Source: Sphagnum compactum (taxonomy: Eukaryota; Bryophyta; Sphagnopsida; Sphagnales). From it: a stretch of 64,000 nucleotides of DNA. The stretch spans positions 6,200,001 to 6,264,000 of the forward strand of contig OZ234504.1 in assembly GCA_965153455.1 (NCBI GenBank), read 5' to 3'. Below the pieces are notes generated by a model that was not told the origin of the DNA, ran no database searches, and worked only from the letters and a program-made list of their open reading frames with translations. Made by a program: the position numbers and the translations under genes. Below are positions 25,227 through 38,078 of the stretch, one piece after another (positions within the stretch are counted from its first letter, which is position 1; each line of letters begins with the position of its first letter).

Positions 25227-25385
25227 GGTTGGAGACATTCCTAGGTGGAACGGGCACTACTAGGCTTGTTCCATCTAGAAAGTAATCAAGTTCTCTTACC
25301 CTAGTGGACTGGACACATTCCTCCTTGGAATGGGCTCTATTAGGCTTGTTCCATAGTACATAATCAAGCTATGAAGTCTTAGTCT
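25227..25385. repeat. About 80-bp imperfect tandem duplication
   Basis: Two copies (from 25227 and 25307) share GACATTCCT or CACATTCCT, TGGAA, GGGC, the string AGGCTTGTTCCAT, and ATCAAG. Related strings (GGCTTGTTCCA, ATTCCTGGGTGGAAC) recur near 40595 and 40920, which suggests a small dispersed repeat family. Confidence 0.65.
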
Positions 25386-28300
25386 CATACTATTTAAGGT
25401 ATATTTCACAATTATTACTCAAAACAACAATTTAAATAGCTTTTCAAAACCTCCACCACCTCCTTTATCATTATCTAAGCTTCTTTCATCATCTCTCTTT
25501 CATTTGATTCTCACACACTCTCATTTCATGTGCAAGTGTGTTTGCATTAAAAAAATTCTCTCGTTTCGAAAAGAACACTTTGTTGCTCATCCCAAGAAGA
25601 GATGAGATGATTATGCACCAAAGTTAAGGTTGCAAAAATTTCATTTCAAAAATCAAGAATATGACTTTTGACTCGCGATTCCATACTCACTCGTTCATCT
25701 TAGTGTGAAGTTTCCATGTCCATCAAGGCTATCATCGTTTTTACACATAAGTGTAACATGCAAGTTTTATTTAGAAATCACTAAATCGTATAGTAGTTGG
25801 GTCACATGGAGCATGGTTAATTAATGGCAACATGCATGAAATGAGATAATATGTTTAATGGCATGGACTATTATTTCATGTTTCCTAATACAAAATATCA
25901 TTACGTAGTTGGGCTCCATGATGCATGTGAAAAGTTTAAATTAGTTTTGATCACTATGCTTTACTAATTTAAATCAATTGTGACTATGAGCACAAAGTTT
26001 ACAAAACAAAATAAGTTTTTATAGAAATTTTTCAAAGTAAATCATTGTAATTGAATTGTGTGCATTGTTTTGGTAGTGATGATGATAAAAATAGGTTTTG
26101 ATTTGAACCTCTTTACCAAAGGACTTGTCGCCATGCCAACAAAAGGTTTCTAATCAATTGCAACAACACCCATGAAAATCGTTTATATTCAAATTAAAAA
26201 TTATTTGTATTTACATTATTACTTAATTTGTTTAAATCAATTAAAATCACAAGTAGAAATCATGTTTCCTATTGGTGACTATTTAATTCATTTAACTTGT
26301 GTGTAACTAACATGCAACTAATGGTGTTGTAAAAATTAACACATGTCTTAAAAATAATGATCTATACTAGTACATTAGTGGTAGTAGGCTACACTAGCTA
26401 ACCTACTCTACCCTATCAACTAGAATAATGATAATTATATGTATAATGTTATAATTTATTATGTTATTACTTATTACATATAATTATTTACAATACATAT
26501 TATAGTTAGTAGATATATAGATTATGTTAGTATAACATTTAGCTATTAGGTAGTAGTTGCAATTAGATGCAATGAAAATCTTTGCTCCATATTGTTTGTT
26601 TTATCTTTTAAGTTTGTAAAATATATAATTATGTGCATTAAAAATATTTCTTAGAATGACATTTGGGGTGAACCAATAAAAGAGGTTTGGCCTTAAAAGT
26701 TAATCCAAAATAAAACAAGACTATCCCAAATTACCTACCTACTTAGCCATAATTAGGCCTACCTACCCACCTAGCTTAGGCAACCTACCTACCTACCTAG
26801 GCCTACTTATATCCATGTGTCAACATCTTATCAGCCCTACGTTGGACAATCTAAGATTTAATTGATTTAATTAATTAGATATCAAATTAAACTTTAACTT
26901 GCCATGTGTCATAAAATAATTGGCCAAAACCATATACATGTGTCACAATAGAAAAGGGGTTCATTTTAGTTGCATAAAGTTGCATTCATATATACAACTA
27001 ACCTTTAATGAATATAACGAATGAAAATGTATAATGATACAATATACACATTGTCAAATATAGAATGCCACATGCATCAAAAAATCAAATGTGACTTGTT
27101 TTAAGCAATTACAACAATTTCAATTGCATGTGTTGTTTATGATTGAAAATCAATTGCAAATGACAATTGCAAAATATTGAATTTCTGCTAGTGCATTGAT
27201 TTTGTTTGTTGATTTGAATAATCAATTTCTATTATTCACCTGTTGCCTTCAATCAACAAACTTACCCATATCACAACAAAAGGAAATCTCTACACGGTTG
27301 AAGATCACAAACATTTTTATTAATTTGGTATTAAAACTAAAAAAATTGATTACTTATTGTTCTCAATAATGTCACATTTCCTTTTTTCCTCGTGAATTAC
27401 AAATTTCATGAAATCTCATTGTCTGATATATCATTAGTGTTTTTTTTTCACTTTTGTGATGTAGTAGGTGGTGACCATCCATAAGCCAATTTAACACAAT
27501 TTGGCTATTAAGATTGTGAAAGGAAAAAAAAAGCCTCATATATTTTTGGCTACCTACATGAACCATGTATAAAAAACATGGCAAAAATTCTAGATTTGTT
27601 TTTTTTTTAAATCATGGAATTTAAGGAAATTTATTTCTAAATTTCACAACAAAACGAAGTTCCGCACCCCAAACAAAAGGTTGTGTTTCATATGAAAAAT
27701 ATGACCAAAATAATGTCAAATATGTTAAACCTTAAAACATTTATTACATTTGTATAATAAACAATGTTTGTGCCATTGATACCTACCTATTTTGAGCTTA
27801 ACTAATTAATACCTACCGACCAATATCAACATGAAAAGGCACCTGTTCTTTTCAAGTCCTTGGTATCTATGTTATGAAGTCCTTTAATTGTGTTTGTGTT
27901 TTTGCTGTGAGAATTGAAACAACGAGTGAATACAATCATGAAAATTGAAACACCAATTCAATGGGAATTTGAAACAATACTAATTCAATATGATCATAAT
28001 AATTAGTTTTCACCTAATGACTAAACATAATGGCTAAACCAATACCAGTTCATGGTTTGGAATGGCTAAACCAATAACAGTTCATGAAAAATTGAAACAA
28101 ATCAATATGGTGATTAGAAAAATTAAAACAAATTTGTTTTTTTTTTTTGAGTATAAACTTGATCAAACACTTGGAATCATCATGCATGCATGCACATGAT
28201 GATTTTTTTCCCCATTTCTTCATGGTAACATTCATAGGAATCACATGTGCATCCCAACTATTAGCTATTATAAAAACTTGTACACAAATATTAGACTTGG

Positions 28301-29009
28301 GCTTTGTGTTGTTTTGCACTATCCATGACAATGAAATTATGAAAAAAAATGAGTTGATTTCGTGCGAATTCACTTTCATCTGAATGAATATATTGAATGA
28401 CATTGCCTGCAACTTGAATGGAATGCAACTTCAATTGAATTCAAATTCCTAAATTGAATTGAACATAATATTCTTATTTTTTTGGATTGGGTAGTGTTGA
28501 GTGTTTTATTGAAAATTTAATTAAATTGAATTTAACCAAATTATGAAAATACACATGTTAATTTGCCTTTTTGAATATCCACATGTAAGTGGGTTGGTGA
28601 AAGGAGTGAGGTAGTTAGTTAAGCATAGAATTTCATGTGGAATGTTTTTATAACTGTCATGTTGATTGATGATCATATTATTGGACTTTTATATTTGTTT
28701 CACATATATTCGCTCAAATTTTTCGTCATCATTATAATAATAAAAATGTGTTCAACATAAATGTTGAAACATTATTACAAAAAATGGTAAACATTTTTTA
28801 CATTATAATTTTAAGTAAAAATTATAAAATTATAAAATTATACATTTTAATTCCAGTGATGAATAATCAAAACTAAAATATGGGGATTTTTTTGGAATCC
28901 CTCATATGGTTGTGCATGGATCATTGCAAAGACAATTTTAAAAATAATTACCTCCTTTTCATTTCATTTTTAAAAAATATATATTTTTTCTATGAACTTT
29001 CTTAATAAT

Positions 29010-29365
29010 TAGTTTTCACCTAATGACTAAACATAATGGTTAAACCTAGTGACATAAAGTAATGTCTAAACCTAATGGTTAAATTTAATGATTTAAAATA
29101 ATGGTTAAACTTAATGATTTAAAATAATGATTAAACCTAATGGCTAAACTTAGTGACTTTAATATAATAATTAAATCTAATGGCTAAATTTAGTGATTTC
29201 AAATAATGGCAAAACCTAATAATTTAATGTTAATGGCTAAACATAATGGTTAAACCTAATGATTTAAAATTAATTGTTAAACATAGTGGTTAAACTTAAT
29301 GAATCAAAATAATGACTAAATGTAATGGTTAAATTTAATGACTTAAAATAATGGCTAATCGTAAT
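29010..29365. repeat. Degenerate minisatellite of TAATGGTTAAACC-type units
   Basis: More than fifteen variants of TAATGGTTAAACCTAATG and TAATGATTTAAAA follow each other, about 18-20 bases per unit. The first unit belongs to a segment of about 40 bases that also occurs, nearly unchanged, at 27999-28040. Confidence 0.75.
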
Positions 29366-29959
29366 ACCTCATTCTTTTCCTCTATCCATCAATATGAATA
29401 TGAAAAAACAAATTAACATGTGTCTTTACATGTCCATGAAATGTATATTAATTTAGATTAAATTTGATATTGACATAAATAATGATAATCGATTGAAAAC
29501 AATATGAAACATTAAAAAAATTAAAAAAATTGATGGTAATGTGTTATTCAAATTGTCAAACGTCATTAAAAACTATATATATATATATATGTTTTTTTTC
29601 ATTGGTAATAATATTTTTCTCGACATATGTAATACCAACGAAATTTTTTTTTTAATGTAAAATTTTGCTCATCATTTTCCATCATTCACGACTACGATAT
29701 TTTTACAAAATAAATTAACTCTAAAAGACACAAATTATTTTAAAAAAAAACAGATATTTAAAACCAAAATCTATTTTGAAATCACTGTAATTTATTTTAT
29801 TTAGAAAATTAACAATTAAAGAGGTGAAGTAGTTGGTTATTTTTTAAGGTTATGAAAATAGTTTTTTTAAAAATTACATTTAATGGATTTTTTAATATTA
29901 AAAAAAGTAGAGAATTAATGTTTTTTCTAGGGATTTAAAAAAAGGGGTAGAAAATTAGA

Positions 29960-30640
29960 ATTAGGGTTTCCGAAGCGCTTGGTGCAGACGAGACTCGTGT
30001 TCGTGGTCTCGGTTTCTCTTTCTCTCTACATACCTCGCGCGCGCCCGATCTCCAGCTTTTTCTCACGAAATTCTCGAATACGGTCGGTTGATGGAGGTAC
30101 TCTCTGCTTGGCAGCATTCTTTCCGCTTCTTTTGAGCCATTTTTGTGGTTCTGGTGCTCGGTATAGGCTATGTATTGGTCGGTATTTGTGCATTCTGGTA
30201 ATGTCTGCGGTTCGTTGGTCGCATTGTATGGTTTCTTCTTCCGTTCCGTTCCGTTTTTTTCTTTTTCTTTCTCCTTCTCATGTAATTCATTCTCTGCCTT
30301 TTTCTATTTGTGAAATCGCATTTTAGTTCAATTTTCCGGAATGCTTTTGGTACGCTGGAATAATATTGAGGTTTGCAGGCTTTGTGGTCTTCATCCGACC
30401 CTGCGATCTGCAACCGAATTTCAGTGCGGTTGTTCTGGCAAAAATCTTACCTCGATCTTCTGAGTCTTTGAAAATTCATAAAAGAAATTTCACTATGTAC
30501 TGTGTTTTCTACATTTCCTTCGGTTTAGCGTTTGTCAGCTTTTTGTCAAGCGATGACGGCGTAATTGTTGTTGTACAGGAAGCTCAGATCTACTAGGCCG
30601 GCCTGGATCAACACATTTTTCTTTCCATGTAAGTGCTCCA
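29960..30640 (+). promoter_or_regulatory. Promoter and non-coding leader exons of the trihelix gene
   Basis: Base composition changes abruptly to CT-rich and GC-richer at about 29960. A probable leader exon ends at ATGGAG before a GTACTC donor (about 30096). A second small exon runs from the acceptor ending about 30579 (GTACAG) to a strong GTAAGT donor at 30630. A splice from there to the acceptor TTGTGCAG at about 31438 leads straight into the start codon at 31482. The ATGGAG in leader exon 1 would make a six-codon upstream frame. Confidence 0.5.
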
Positions 30641-31481
30641 TTTCGGAACGCAAATTTTCGGTCGCTGGCATGTGTTTCTCTTAAGGAATTTTGTGTACAA
30701 ATCACAACAATTATGTTTGAAATTGGACGTTTCTTTCTTTCTCTCCTATGGCGGCGATGGATGGTTTCAGCAATAAATTTTTGTTCTGAAGGTTTTGGAT
30801 CAGCGATCTGAAGGCACCGGGGAAAAGACAATCGCATTGTGAATTGTCTGTTTTCTCATTCAAGAATCTGCTGCACAGGGTAAGAAGAATACAGCAGAAA
30901 AAGCCATAATAAGACTGGCAACAAAATGCAGAACAAAAGGAAAGAAGCAGAAGTTGAACTGATGCATCATCGGTGAGGAGGAGAAAGGAGGATCATAAAT
31001 GAGCATGGGAGCCATCACTGTTGTTTTGGTGCTCACTCCTGCTTCTTCTTGTGCTGGTGGTGGCTTCTTCTTCACCAGAGTAGACAAATCTTGTTCTCCT
31101 TTTGGCAAATCCATGTTTAGCAGCATTCTTTTTTCTCCACTGAAGGTGTGTAGAGAGATCATCTCCACTTTCCCACTGTAGACCCAGACATTCCTTTTTT
31201 CTTGTCTGTAGTCCTTGGAAGAAGAAGACAACACAGCAATGCAATGATAGACAAAAAGAAGCAGTTTTGACTCTGTTAAACAGATATGCTTCAAGAGCAG
31301 CAATACCATCAAGGAATATGTATTGCATATGTATGAATATGTGAAATTGAAGGAATTTCTGAATGGAGAATTTCTTCTTACAATTTGAAAATTTCAATGG
31401 GTGTGGTTGATGTTTTGGCAGATTTAATATTGTGCAGGTACTGTTGTGGAAGAATTTTTGTAGATCGAGAACTGGAAACAG

Positions 31482-34400
31482 ATGATGATGGCAAGCCCTG
31501 AAGAGATGGTCCAGTGCTCGGATGCAGAGGGGGGAGCACCACCCATGGGAAGAGAAAGCAAGAAGGCAAAGCGAGATCTGGAGGATATGACAAAAGAGAA
31601 GTCCCAAGAATGGACAGATTCTTCCATCACAGCATTGCTTGACATTTATGAAGAAAAATGGAACTATCTGAAGCGGGGGAATCTAAGGAGTCGAGACTGG
31701 TCAGAATTGGCTTTGCAGGTCAGTGCACGCTGTCATGGCCCCAAAGCAGTCAAGACTGCATCACAATGCAAGAACAAGATTGAATCTATGAAGAAAAAGT
31801 ACAGGGCAGAGAAGCAGAGTCGAAATTCAACAGGCACTGCACCACGGTGGAAGTTCTTTACATGCTTGGACACCATGTTATGTGGTGCTCCCCCCCCACT
31901 CAAAGTGCTCAGTATGCCTCCTGCTCCTCCTCGTCCTGACCTTGGCTGTCAACCTGCCGTTGTTGATATTGATTCTCGTGAGGGCTTGGCCCAAGTGGAG
32001 AGTGGAGATTGTAAGTTTTCCTCAAACTACCTACCTCAGGAAGGGGAAGGCATTGCACATTAGCTTGTTCTACAAGAAGTTTACTGTTCTCTGTTTTGCG
32101 TCTATGTTCATTTCCTCTTTCCTTGTTTTGTTATTTTTGGCTTACCTTCTTTTCATGTTTCACTTTCTTTTCAGTAGTTTTGGTCATCTCCTTCTCTTTT
32201 ATGTTGTTGAGCCAGCTAGCATCATAGCCATGTCTTCCTGCTTGTACAGGTCTCATGTGATAGAAACCCATTACATTGGTTGATGTATGATATCAACCTC
32301 CACCCACTGCCAGGAACTAATGTGATCAGTGGGGATATTACAGTAGATGGTCACAATCATACGTGTTGCTGTTGAAGGCCACTGAACATGCATACGACTG
32401 TTGCTACTGTTCAAACCACTCCTATTCTTCTCTCTTTTTCTTTTTCTGTTCTCTGATCTGCTGCTGGAAGTAAAATTTATACATATCCTTATTTGTAGGT
32501 CATTTCTCAATTCTATTCATTGACCTAAATTTGAAGTTTGAAGAGGGTCTCAACTTATGTGAAGACAGTTGTGTGATAATGGATGGTGCGACTGGTGGTG
32601 ATATCTTGCAGCTGGAGCGCAGGAGTGCCCAACGCATGTGTTGGTGGCTCCTTGTCTGACAAACATGGCGCAGTCAAATGCTGTGCACAACACTTCTTGT
32701 TGTCTCATGAGAGCCAGGAAATCCACAGTGCATGGTTTGTAAATTTCTTTCCCCTGTCCCTCTAGCAAGTTGCAAGCAAGTATGTCTGTAGCCTTCCCAC
32801 AACAGACTTGATTGTGAATTATCAAGGTGTACAGTTCACCAAATTTATATTCTTGAGCAGCTGGTTCTCATGGAGAGGATGTGCTCTTCTGTAGTTTGTC
32901 ACTCCTTTATCTGTCAGGAACTTATGATAGCAAGTCTCACAATGCTGCTAAACTCATGGCTTTTGTCAGCAGGGCTAAGAATGACCCATGGTCGAAATAA
33001 AAAATGTAAGATCTGACAGGTCATCTAGCTTTTTATTGTGTCATTGGTGGAAAGGTGTTGTTGAAACTGATTTTTTAGTTTGAAACCTGTTGCAGCATCT
33101 GTTGCAATTGTAGTATCAAGACAGACAAGTGTGCAGCCGTTGGAAGAGACTGTAACCATCTCCACAGACCAAGAATTCCAAGAGTTTCTTGAAAATGAAG
33201 ACTCCTTCCTGTTCGATGAAACCAACAAAAAGGTGGTTCACTTCATGTCCTTGAGAAACAACCGCCACTACCATCTTGAACAGAAGCCAGGTAAAGCTTC
33301 TTCTAGTGTTTCCTCTTAAATTGCTCAGCAGTTTCTGTCTCCAGCTGATTTCTTTGCTCAAACTAGCTTGTGTGGAATGCTGAATCACTCTGCTAAGCAC
33401 CCAGTTGATTCTGAATGTTTATGCTTGTGTATGCTGCAACATCTATGATGTTCAACAGACTTTGCTAAGTTGGTGGAGAGATTTCTTGCCATAGAAACGA
33501 TTTTAAGTTAGGTTGAAAATCTGGCCACTGATTTATCACAAATGGATAACATATCTTGACTCTCCAGTGATTTGTTCACATCCCTGGAGGTATTGAGATC
33601 CTTAGTTGACTGCTGAATACTAAAGCACAGCAGAAATTTGGCAAGGGGAAAGCCTATGTGTGTTATCACTGTAGTCATTTTTGGGGAATTCTGGTTCCTT
33701 TGTTGTCTTGGTTGACAAGATGTTCAAGTTCTCTTTCCTGAAGAATGTCAGTGCTCCTCGCCCTTGTCATGTCACCCTTCCACAAGTTCTTCCAACAAAT
33801 TCAATATCTACAGTTGTTAAACTTCTACTCCAGAATTTTCAGGGAAGGTGATAACTCTGCGGTCTCCATCGAGCTTACCCCCAACATTCCTGAGAGTCAA
33901 GCTACGGAACACAAAGGAGTTTGATTCGTTTCTGCGGTCTATGGGCTTTGTTGGATTGCTACCATTTCCCAGTAACAAGGACATGGACAGCTTGGTGCTT
34001 AAGTATTCAGAGTTGGTCGATGGATCTATATGTGTTGGCTACAAGCCTGGCCGCCTTCCTTTCAAGGATGACTTCCAGGTCAGTGGGTTAAACAAGAATA
34101 GTCACCTTGCTTTGCAATAAATCAGGAGATGTGTAATATCGATCTGAAGTACTTGGTATGTGCACAAACAGGATATTGCTACTTAAGCAGCACTTCCTTA
34201 GATGTTGACAAAGGGTTTTGTTTGCCATTTTCTGTAACTGGAAGAACAGGACAGTGGCTGAGAAGTTAAAAGATTTGTTGTCAATGGAGGGAGCACTGCT
34301 GAACTGAAGATTCAGTAAGGAATGAGATCTGGTAGCATGTGAGCTATTGGACATATGTCATATACATTAGATTGTTGAGAGCTATTGATGAATCACATAA

Positions 34401-34540
34401 GAGAGTGGGAAGGTCTGGAGTGGATAAATGGCTGTTGCCTTTTCCTTAAAACTGAGTTTGTAATATGAAGAGCTGACAGTGTGTCTTGCTTGATGAATCC
34501 TTCACTGTTTCAGACCTCCGAGCAACGACTCCAATCATGA
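31482..34540 (+). CDS. Trihelix (SANT/Myb-like) DNA-binding protein with an unrecognised C-terminal tail
   Basis: The N-terminal third is a trihelix domain at about residues 43-130: WTDSSITALLDIYEEKW, then RDWSELALQV, SQCKNKIESMKKKYRAE and a final RWKFF. Tryptophans lie at residues 44, 60, 73 and 123. Plant trihelix factors bind GT-rich promoter elements in the nucleus, and a basic stretch (KKAKR) precedes the domain. Exons: 31482-32010, 33096-33290, 33843-34078 and, tentatively, 34514-34540. The first three joins keep phase with good sites (GTAAGT, TTGCAG, GTAAAG, TTTCAG). The last exon gives a short end after the GTCAGT donor; an acceptor near 35226 is an alternative. The product is about 328 residues. 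The start is three consecutive ATGs. The tail (residues about 195-320) matches no family I know and seems to hold two copies of an EF-x-x-FL motif region. It lacks the C-terminal coiled coil of many trihelix factors. Confidence 0.75.
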
Positions 34541-36190
34541 GCCAGGTCCCTTTCTTGCTAACTGAATGTCTTGGGGTCCATGGATGTGCAGGATGATGAA
34601 AAAGACAGGATACAACAACAATGAGCGACATTAGTGTAAAAAATTATTCAACACAGAACTATCATAACTGGCCCAACTTCCAAGAGGAGATGCTAATCAT
34701 TAACCTGTACTGTCTTCTTTTAAACTGCTGAGGAGAGATCAAGCTGCTGGTGCCCTGCATCAGGGCCATAATGAAAAATGATGCTTAATAGTCTGAAGAT
34801 TGCAGATCATCATCTGACTCATTAGGTGATGAAGTGATGAGTATGATGACTTGCATCAATAGATTATTGTCCATGAAGCCAAGAAATTGTGAGATTTTTG
34901 AGTGCTGCAGATCCTGGGAGTCAGCAAAGGGGAAGCCGAGGCATGTTCGGCCAAGGCATGTTCATACCATCACATAGACAGAATTCAAGACATCTAAGTA
35001 CTCTGCAACACAGACTAGCCACTTAGCTGCTCTTGATGGCAAAAAAAAATTCAATGGCAGCAAAATGCCAAACTCTTTCATGTAACAGTAGACAGTACAA
35101 TTGACACCTGTTGATTGATTCTAGGCTCCCTGTTTTATACTCCATTGAAGCTAGCATCATTTCCTTGCTTGCGGTTGCCTCTCAACTTGTGCTTTCTTCA
35201 CATCTCTCTATCAATCAACTTCCTCCAGATATCAGTGCAGATGGTACAGGCACAAGTCGACAAGCGAAACAGTGGAAGCAAAAGCAGTGGTATAATGACT
35301 GTCCTAAAGAAAGTTCTTCTCTGCACGAGCTGCTCTTGTGAGGATGATTTTGGAATGTAAGATTCAATCTGTCAATGCGGTGTATGGATTTCTTGGACTC
35401 CAATGGCTCAAAATGAGTTTGAAGAACATTCTTCCTTTCTCCCAGACCTGATTTATCATGGGGGAAAGAATTATGTTTCTCTTCCTCCACAGCCCTGATA
35501 GAATAGCATCTGACAACTGCAGGGAGTGATGCAGTGAGCGATTCAAACAATGGTGCATTGCCAGTTACCGCTGCTGCATACATTACAGGTATGTGTAGAT
35601 TCTCTGCCTTCACAAATCATTTTCATCATCAAGTTTTGGAATTCAAGGTGTGTGTGGCAGATTGCAATCACAAAGTGACAACTTCTTTGCAGACAAGAGG
35701 AAGGAGGAAAGAACAAAAACACAACCTATCTATTGATCCTTCTTCACTTGCGAACTGCAAGAACAAAACAGAACAAACTGTCGTTTGCAAGAAGTCCTTT
35801 AACCAAGTGTCCTTGAACTGCATTGTCTTGGAGGCAAATTGTTAGGCATAGTTTGGATATTAAATGCAGCTCTCTGTATTTCAGTCAAAACCTTGGGAAC
35901 CTCAAGATTTCATCATGATCCAAAAACAAAAAAGACATTCTGGAAATAGTTGAAAATATATTTGCTGGAAATTTTATTTCTTTGACTCTGGCATCATGAT
36001 GATGATTCATTAAGTACTAACTGACCCATGGACAAAACTGTTGGGGAGATGTTGTGGGAGTCCTTGAATACCTTGCACCAGAGGGAGGAAGAAGAAGAAG
36101 AAGAAATCTCCCAAGGAAGGAAGGAAGGAAGGAAGAAATTCATTCTTCCAGTGTGCAGGAAGGAATGGTTTAGGGTGGAGTTGTTCAGTC
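34541..36190. other. Region between the trihelix gene and TOM6
   Basis: This is probably 3' UTR or a possible alternative last exon of the trihelix gene. An acceptor at about 35226 (CTCCAG) would open a 39-codon lysine/serine-rich phase-0 frame ending in TAA at about 35358-35360. A GA-rich run (GAAGAAGAAG, then GGAAGGAAGG) lies at 36081-36135 on the plus strand, just 3' of the minus-strand TOM6 gene. Confidence 0.4.
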
Positions 36191-36361
36191 TTAATCATCA
36201 AAGTCAAGCTCCAGTTCCTCTCCTCGATTCGTGACAAGACTGAAGATGAAGGGAGCGGCACGAATGGCGCAAATCCACAAGCCCAGTATGGTGAGATGCT
36301 GTCTCAGAGTCTTATGCGCCTCGGCTTTGTCCGGCCTGCGCGGCATTCCTCCTAGAAACAT
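36191..36361 (-). CDS. TOM6: TOM6, small subunit of the mitochondrial outer-membrane translocase
   Basis: This single-exon minus-strand frame gives 56 residues from ATG at 36361 to TAA at 36191. It follows the plant TOM6 plan closely: an N-terminal MFLGGMPRRPDKAEA block (family: MF-x-G-x-x-x-R-K-P-D-K-A-E-A), then L-R-x-H, a single hydrophobic membrane segment at about residues 24-41 with the IRAAPF motif, and an acidic end finishing LELDFDD (family: DELKIDF). TOM6 is a tail-anchored protein that helps assemble and stabilise the TOM40 import channel. Residues upstream in the same frame are open but lie before the conserved start, so I chose the second methionine of that frame. An AAACCCTAA telo-box sits about 35 bases upstream of the start, a common element in genes for translation and mitochondrial biogenesis. 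Confidence 0.9.
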   Translation of the reverse strand: MFLGGMPRRPDKAEAHKTLRQHLTILGLWICAIRAAPFIFSLVTNRGEELELDFDD

Positions 36362-38038
36362 GGTGACCCTAACTAACTCTTCACCCAATCTCAGATTAGG
36401 GTTTCTGCAACTTCGTCTCAGACTCACGCGGTGAGATCACTCCCACTCTCTCCTCTGAAAGAAATGCGACAAGCAAAGACGTTGAGGGTCAGAAAAAACC
36501 ACCACCACCACCAACCTGCAATTTCCAAACGCCCGTTTCCACTACTCTCAAAAACCCTTCCTTTCTTCACCCAGATACCACAACCTTGAACATTAGCAAA
36601 AAGAGATTGTAGCCTCTCACCAGTATGCTTCGGTTTTCAGAGGAGTCCGATCCTTCCGAGGAGTAAGATCCTTGTTTGGGACAGAAACTTGTTCACGCAA
36701 CGCGCAAACTACGGACGGACGCAACAACAACAACACTGTCTTTCACAACAGCAACAAAATATTTCTGGCGAAAGAAAAGCACTGCAGATGCAGCTGCAGA
36801 CAGAACGGTCTCCTTCCCGAAAGACGATCAGAGTCTGTAGCTATGAAGCGGCGAGCAAAGCACAGGCGAAGAAGACGGAGGCAGCCAGGCAGACAGGCAA
36901 GCGAGCAGCCCCGTGGGCACCAAACCCTAATTCCAGATCCTCAAAAAATTGTTGAGATCTCGAATTCATCACCTTTGGATGAAAACATGGAGAGGGCCCA
37001 GCAGAGTAAACACCATGAGGGATGGATAAATGGGTGGACAGGAAAACATTTTTTCATTGGCTAAACCATTGCCCTAGCTAACTAAACCTTGGTTAGATAA
37101 GTGGTTAGATAAGTTGGTGGTTTTTTTTTGGTTACCTACCTACTAACAACCCAATAGCCCTTACTTACTACCTATGTATTAAACCAAACCCTAATTCCAC
37201 ATCCCCAAAAAAAAAGGTCAAGATCTTGAAATAATCACCTCCTTTGGATGAAACATTGGAAAAAAGGCCAGATTAAACGCCAACACTACTACCATGATGG
37301 ATGGATGGATGGATGGATTGATTGATGGGTGGACAGTTTCTTACAGCCCTTTGTTTCCTGACACAATTTATATTTCTAGAGTTCCTTGAAGTACAAGGAT
37401 CTCATTTCCTTTCTTTTCCCCCAAACCCAAATAATAACAAACAATAATATTAATTAATTAATAATTTATAAAAAATCCCTCTGAGAGAAAAGAAGGGAGG
37501 AGAACAAGAAGAGTCACAAAACTATTTTCAGGTCTACCAAAAAAAAAAATCTAATTTTTTAAAAAAAATTTCTAAAGCCTCACAACAGCAGCAATTCACA
37601 ACACTCAATCATTCATTCGTAGTTGACAAGTTAAAATGGCGCATATTGTCACGATTGATGATCGATCGATCGGATCCTTGTGTTTGCAACAACAACAACT
37701 AAATTAGTGAAGAGTATATTGTAAATAGGTAGACACATATGTATAAGATGCTCATCATGCTTCTTCCCTCATGTAGTCCAATCATATGTACTTTGCGTAT
37801 TCATAGCTTTTCTCCCCAAACAACAAAAAAAACCAACTTTTCACACTCTTCCAAAAGTTCAAACACAAACAAAACATGTGAGAGAGAATCATGTGCTTTC
37901 GTATACAAGAAGAAGAGTTGTAAGTGTAGTAGGGTGAAGGACATATAGTGGCGTGACATATTAGGTCTAATTTTATTTTTTTTCAAATTAGCTTCCTTAA
38001 ATCCTACTCACTAAGGGCTTTCCAATAATAATAAATAT

Positions 38039-38078
<40 letters not shown>

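Larger units (their letters stand above)
24215..29940. other. AT-rich repeat desert, no supported gene
   Basis: No coding exon is supported over about 5.7 kb. It contains an 80-bp imperfect tandem repeat (25227-25385), scattered CCTACCTA runs (about 26735-26805), a dispersed repeat family with copies near 24.6, 28.0, 28.6 and 29.0 kb, and a minisatellite at 29010-29365. A+T content is very high, especially at 29500-29920. Confidence 0.5.

Noticed and set aside
36672-37064. 130-codon plus-strand open frame next to TOM6
   Set aside because: It is a low-complexity Arg/Gln/Asn-rich product lying in the promoter and leader region of TOM6, with no domain or splice support.
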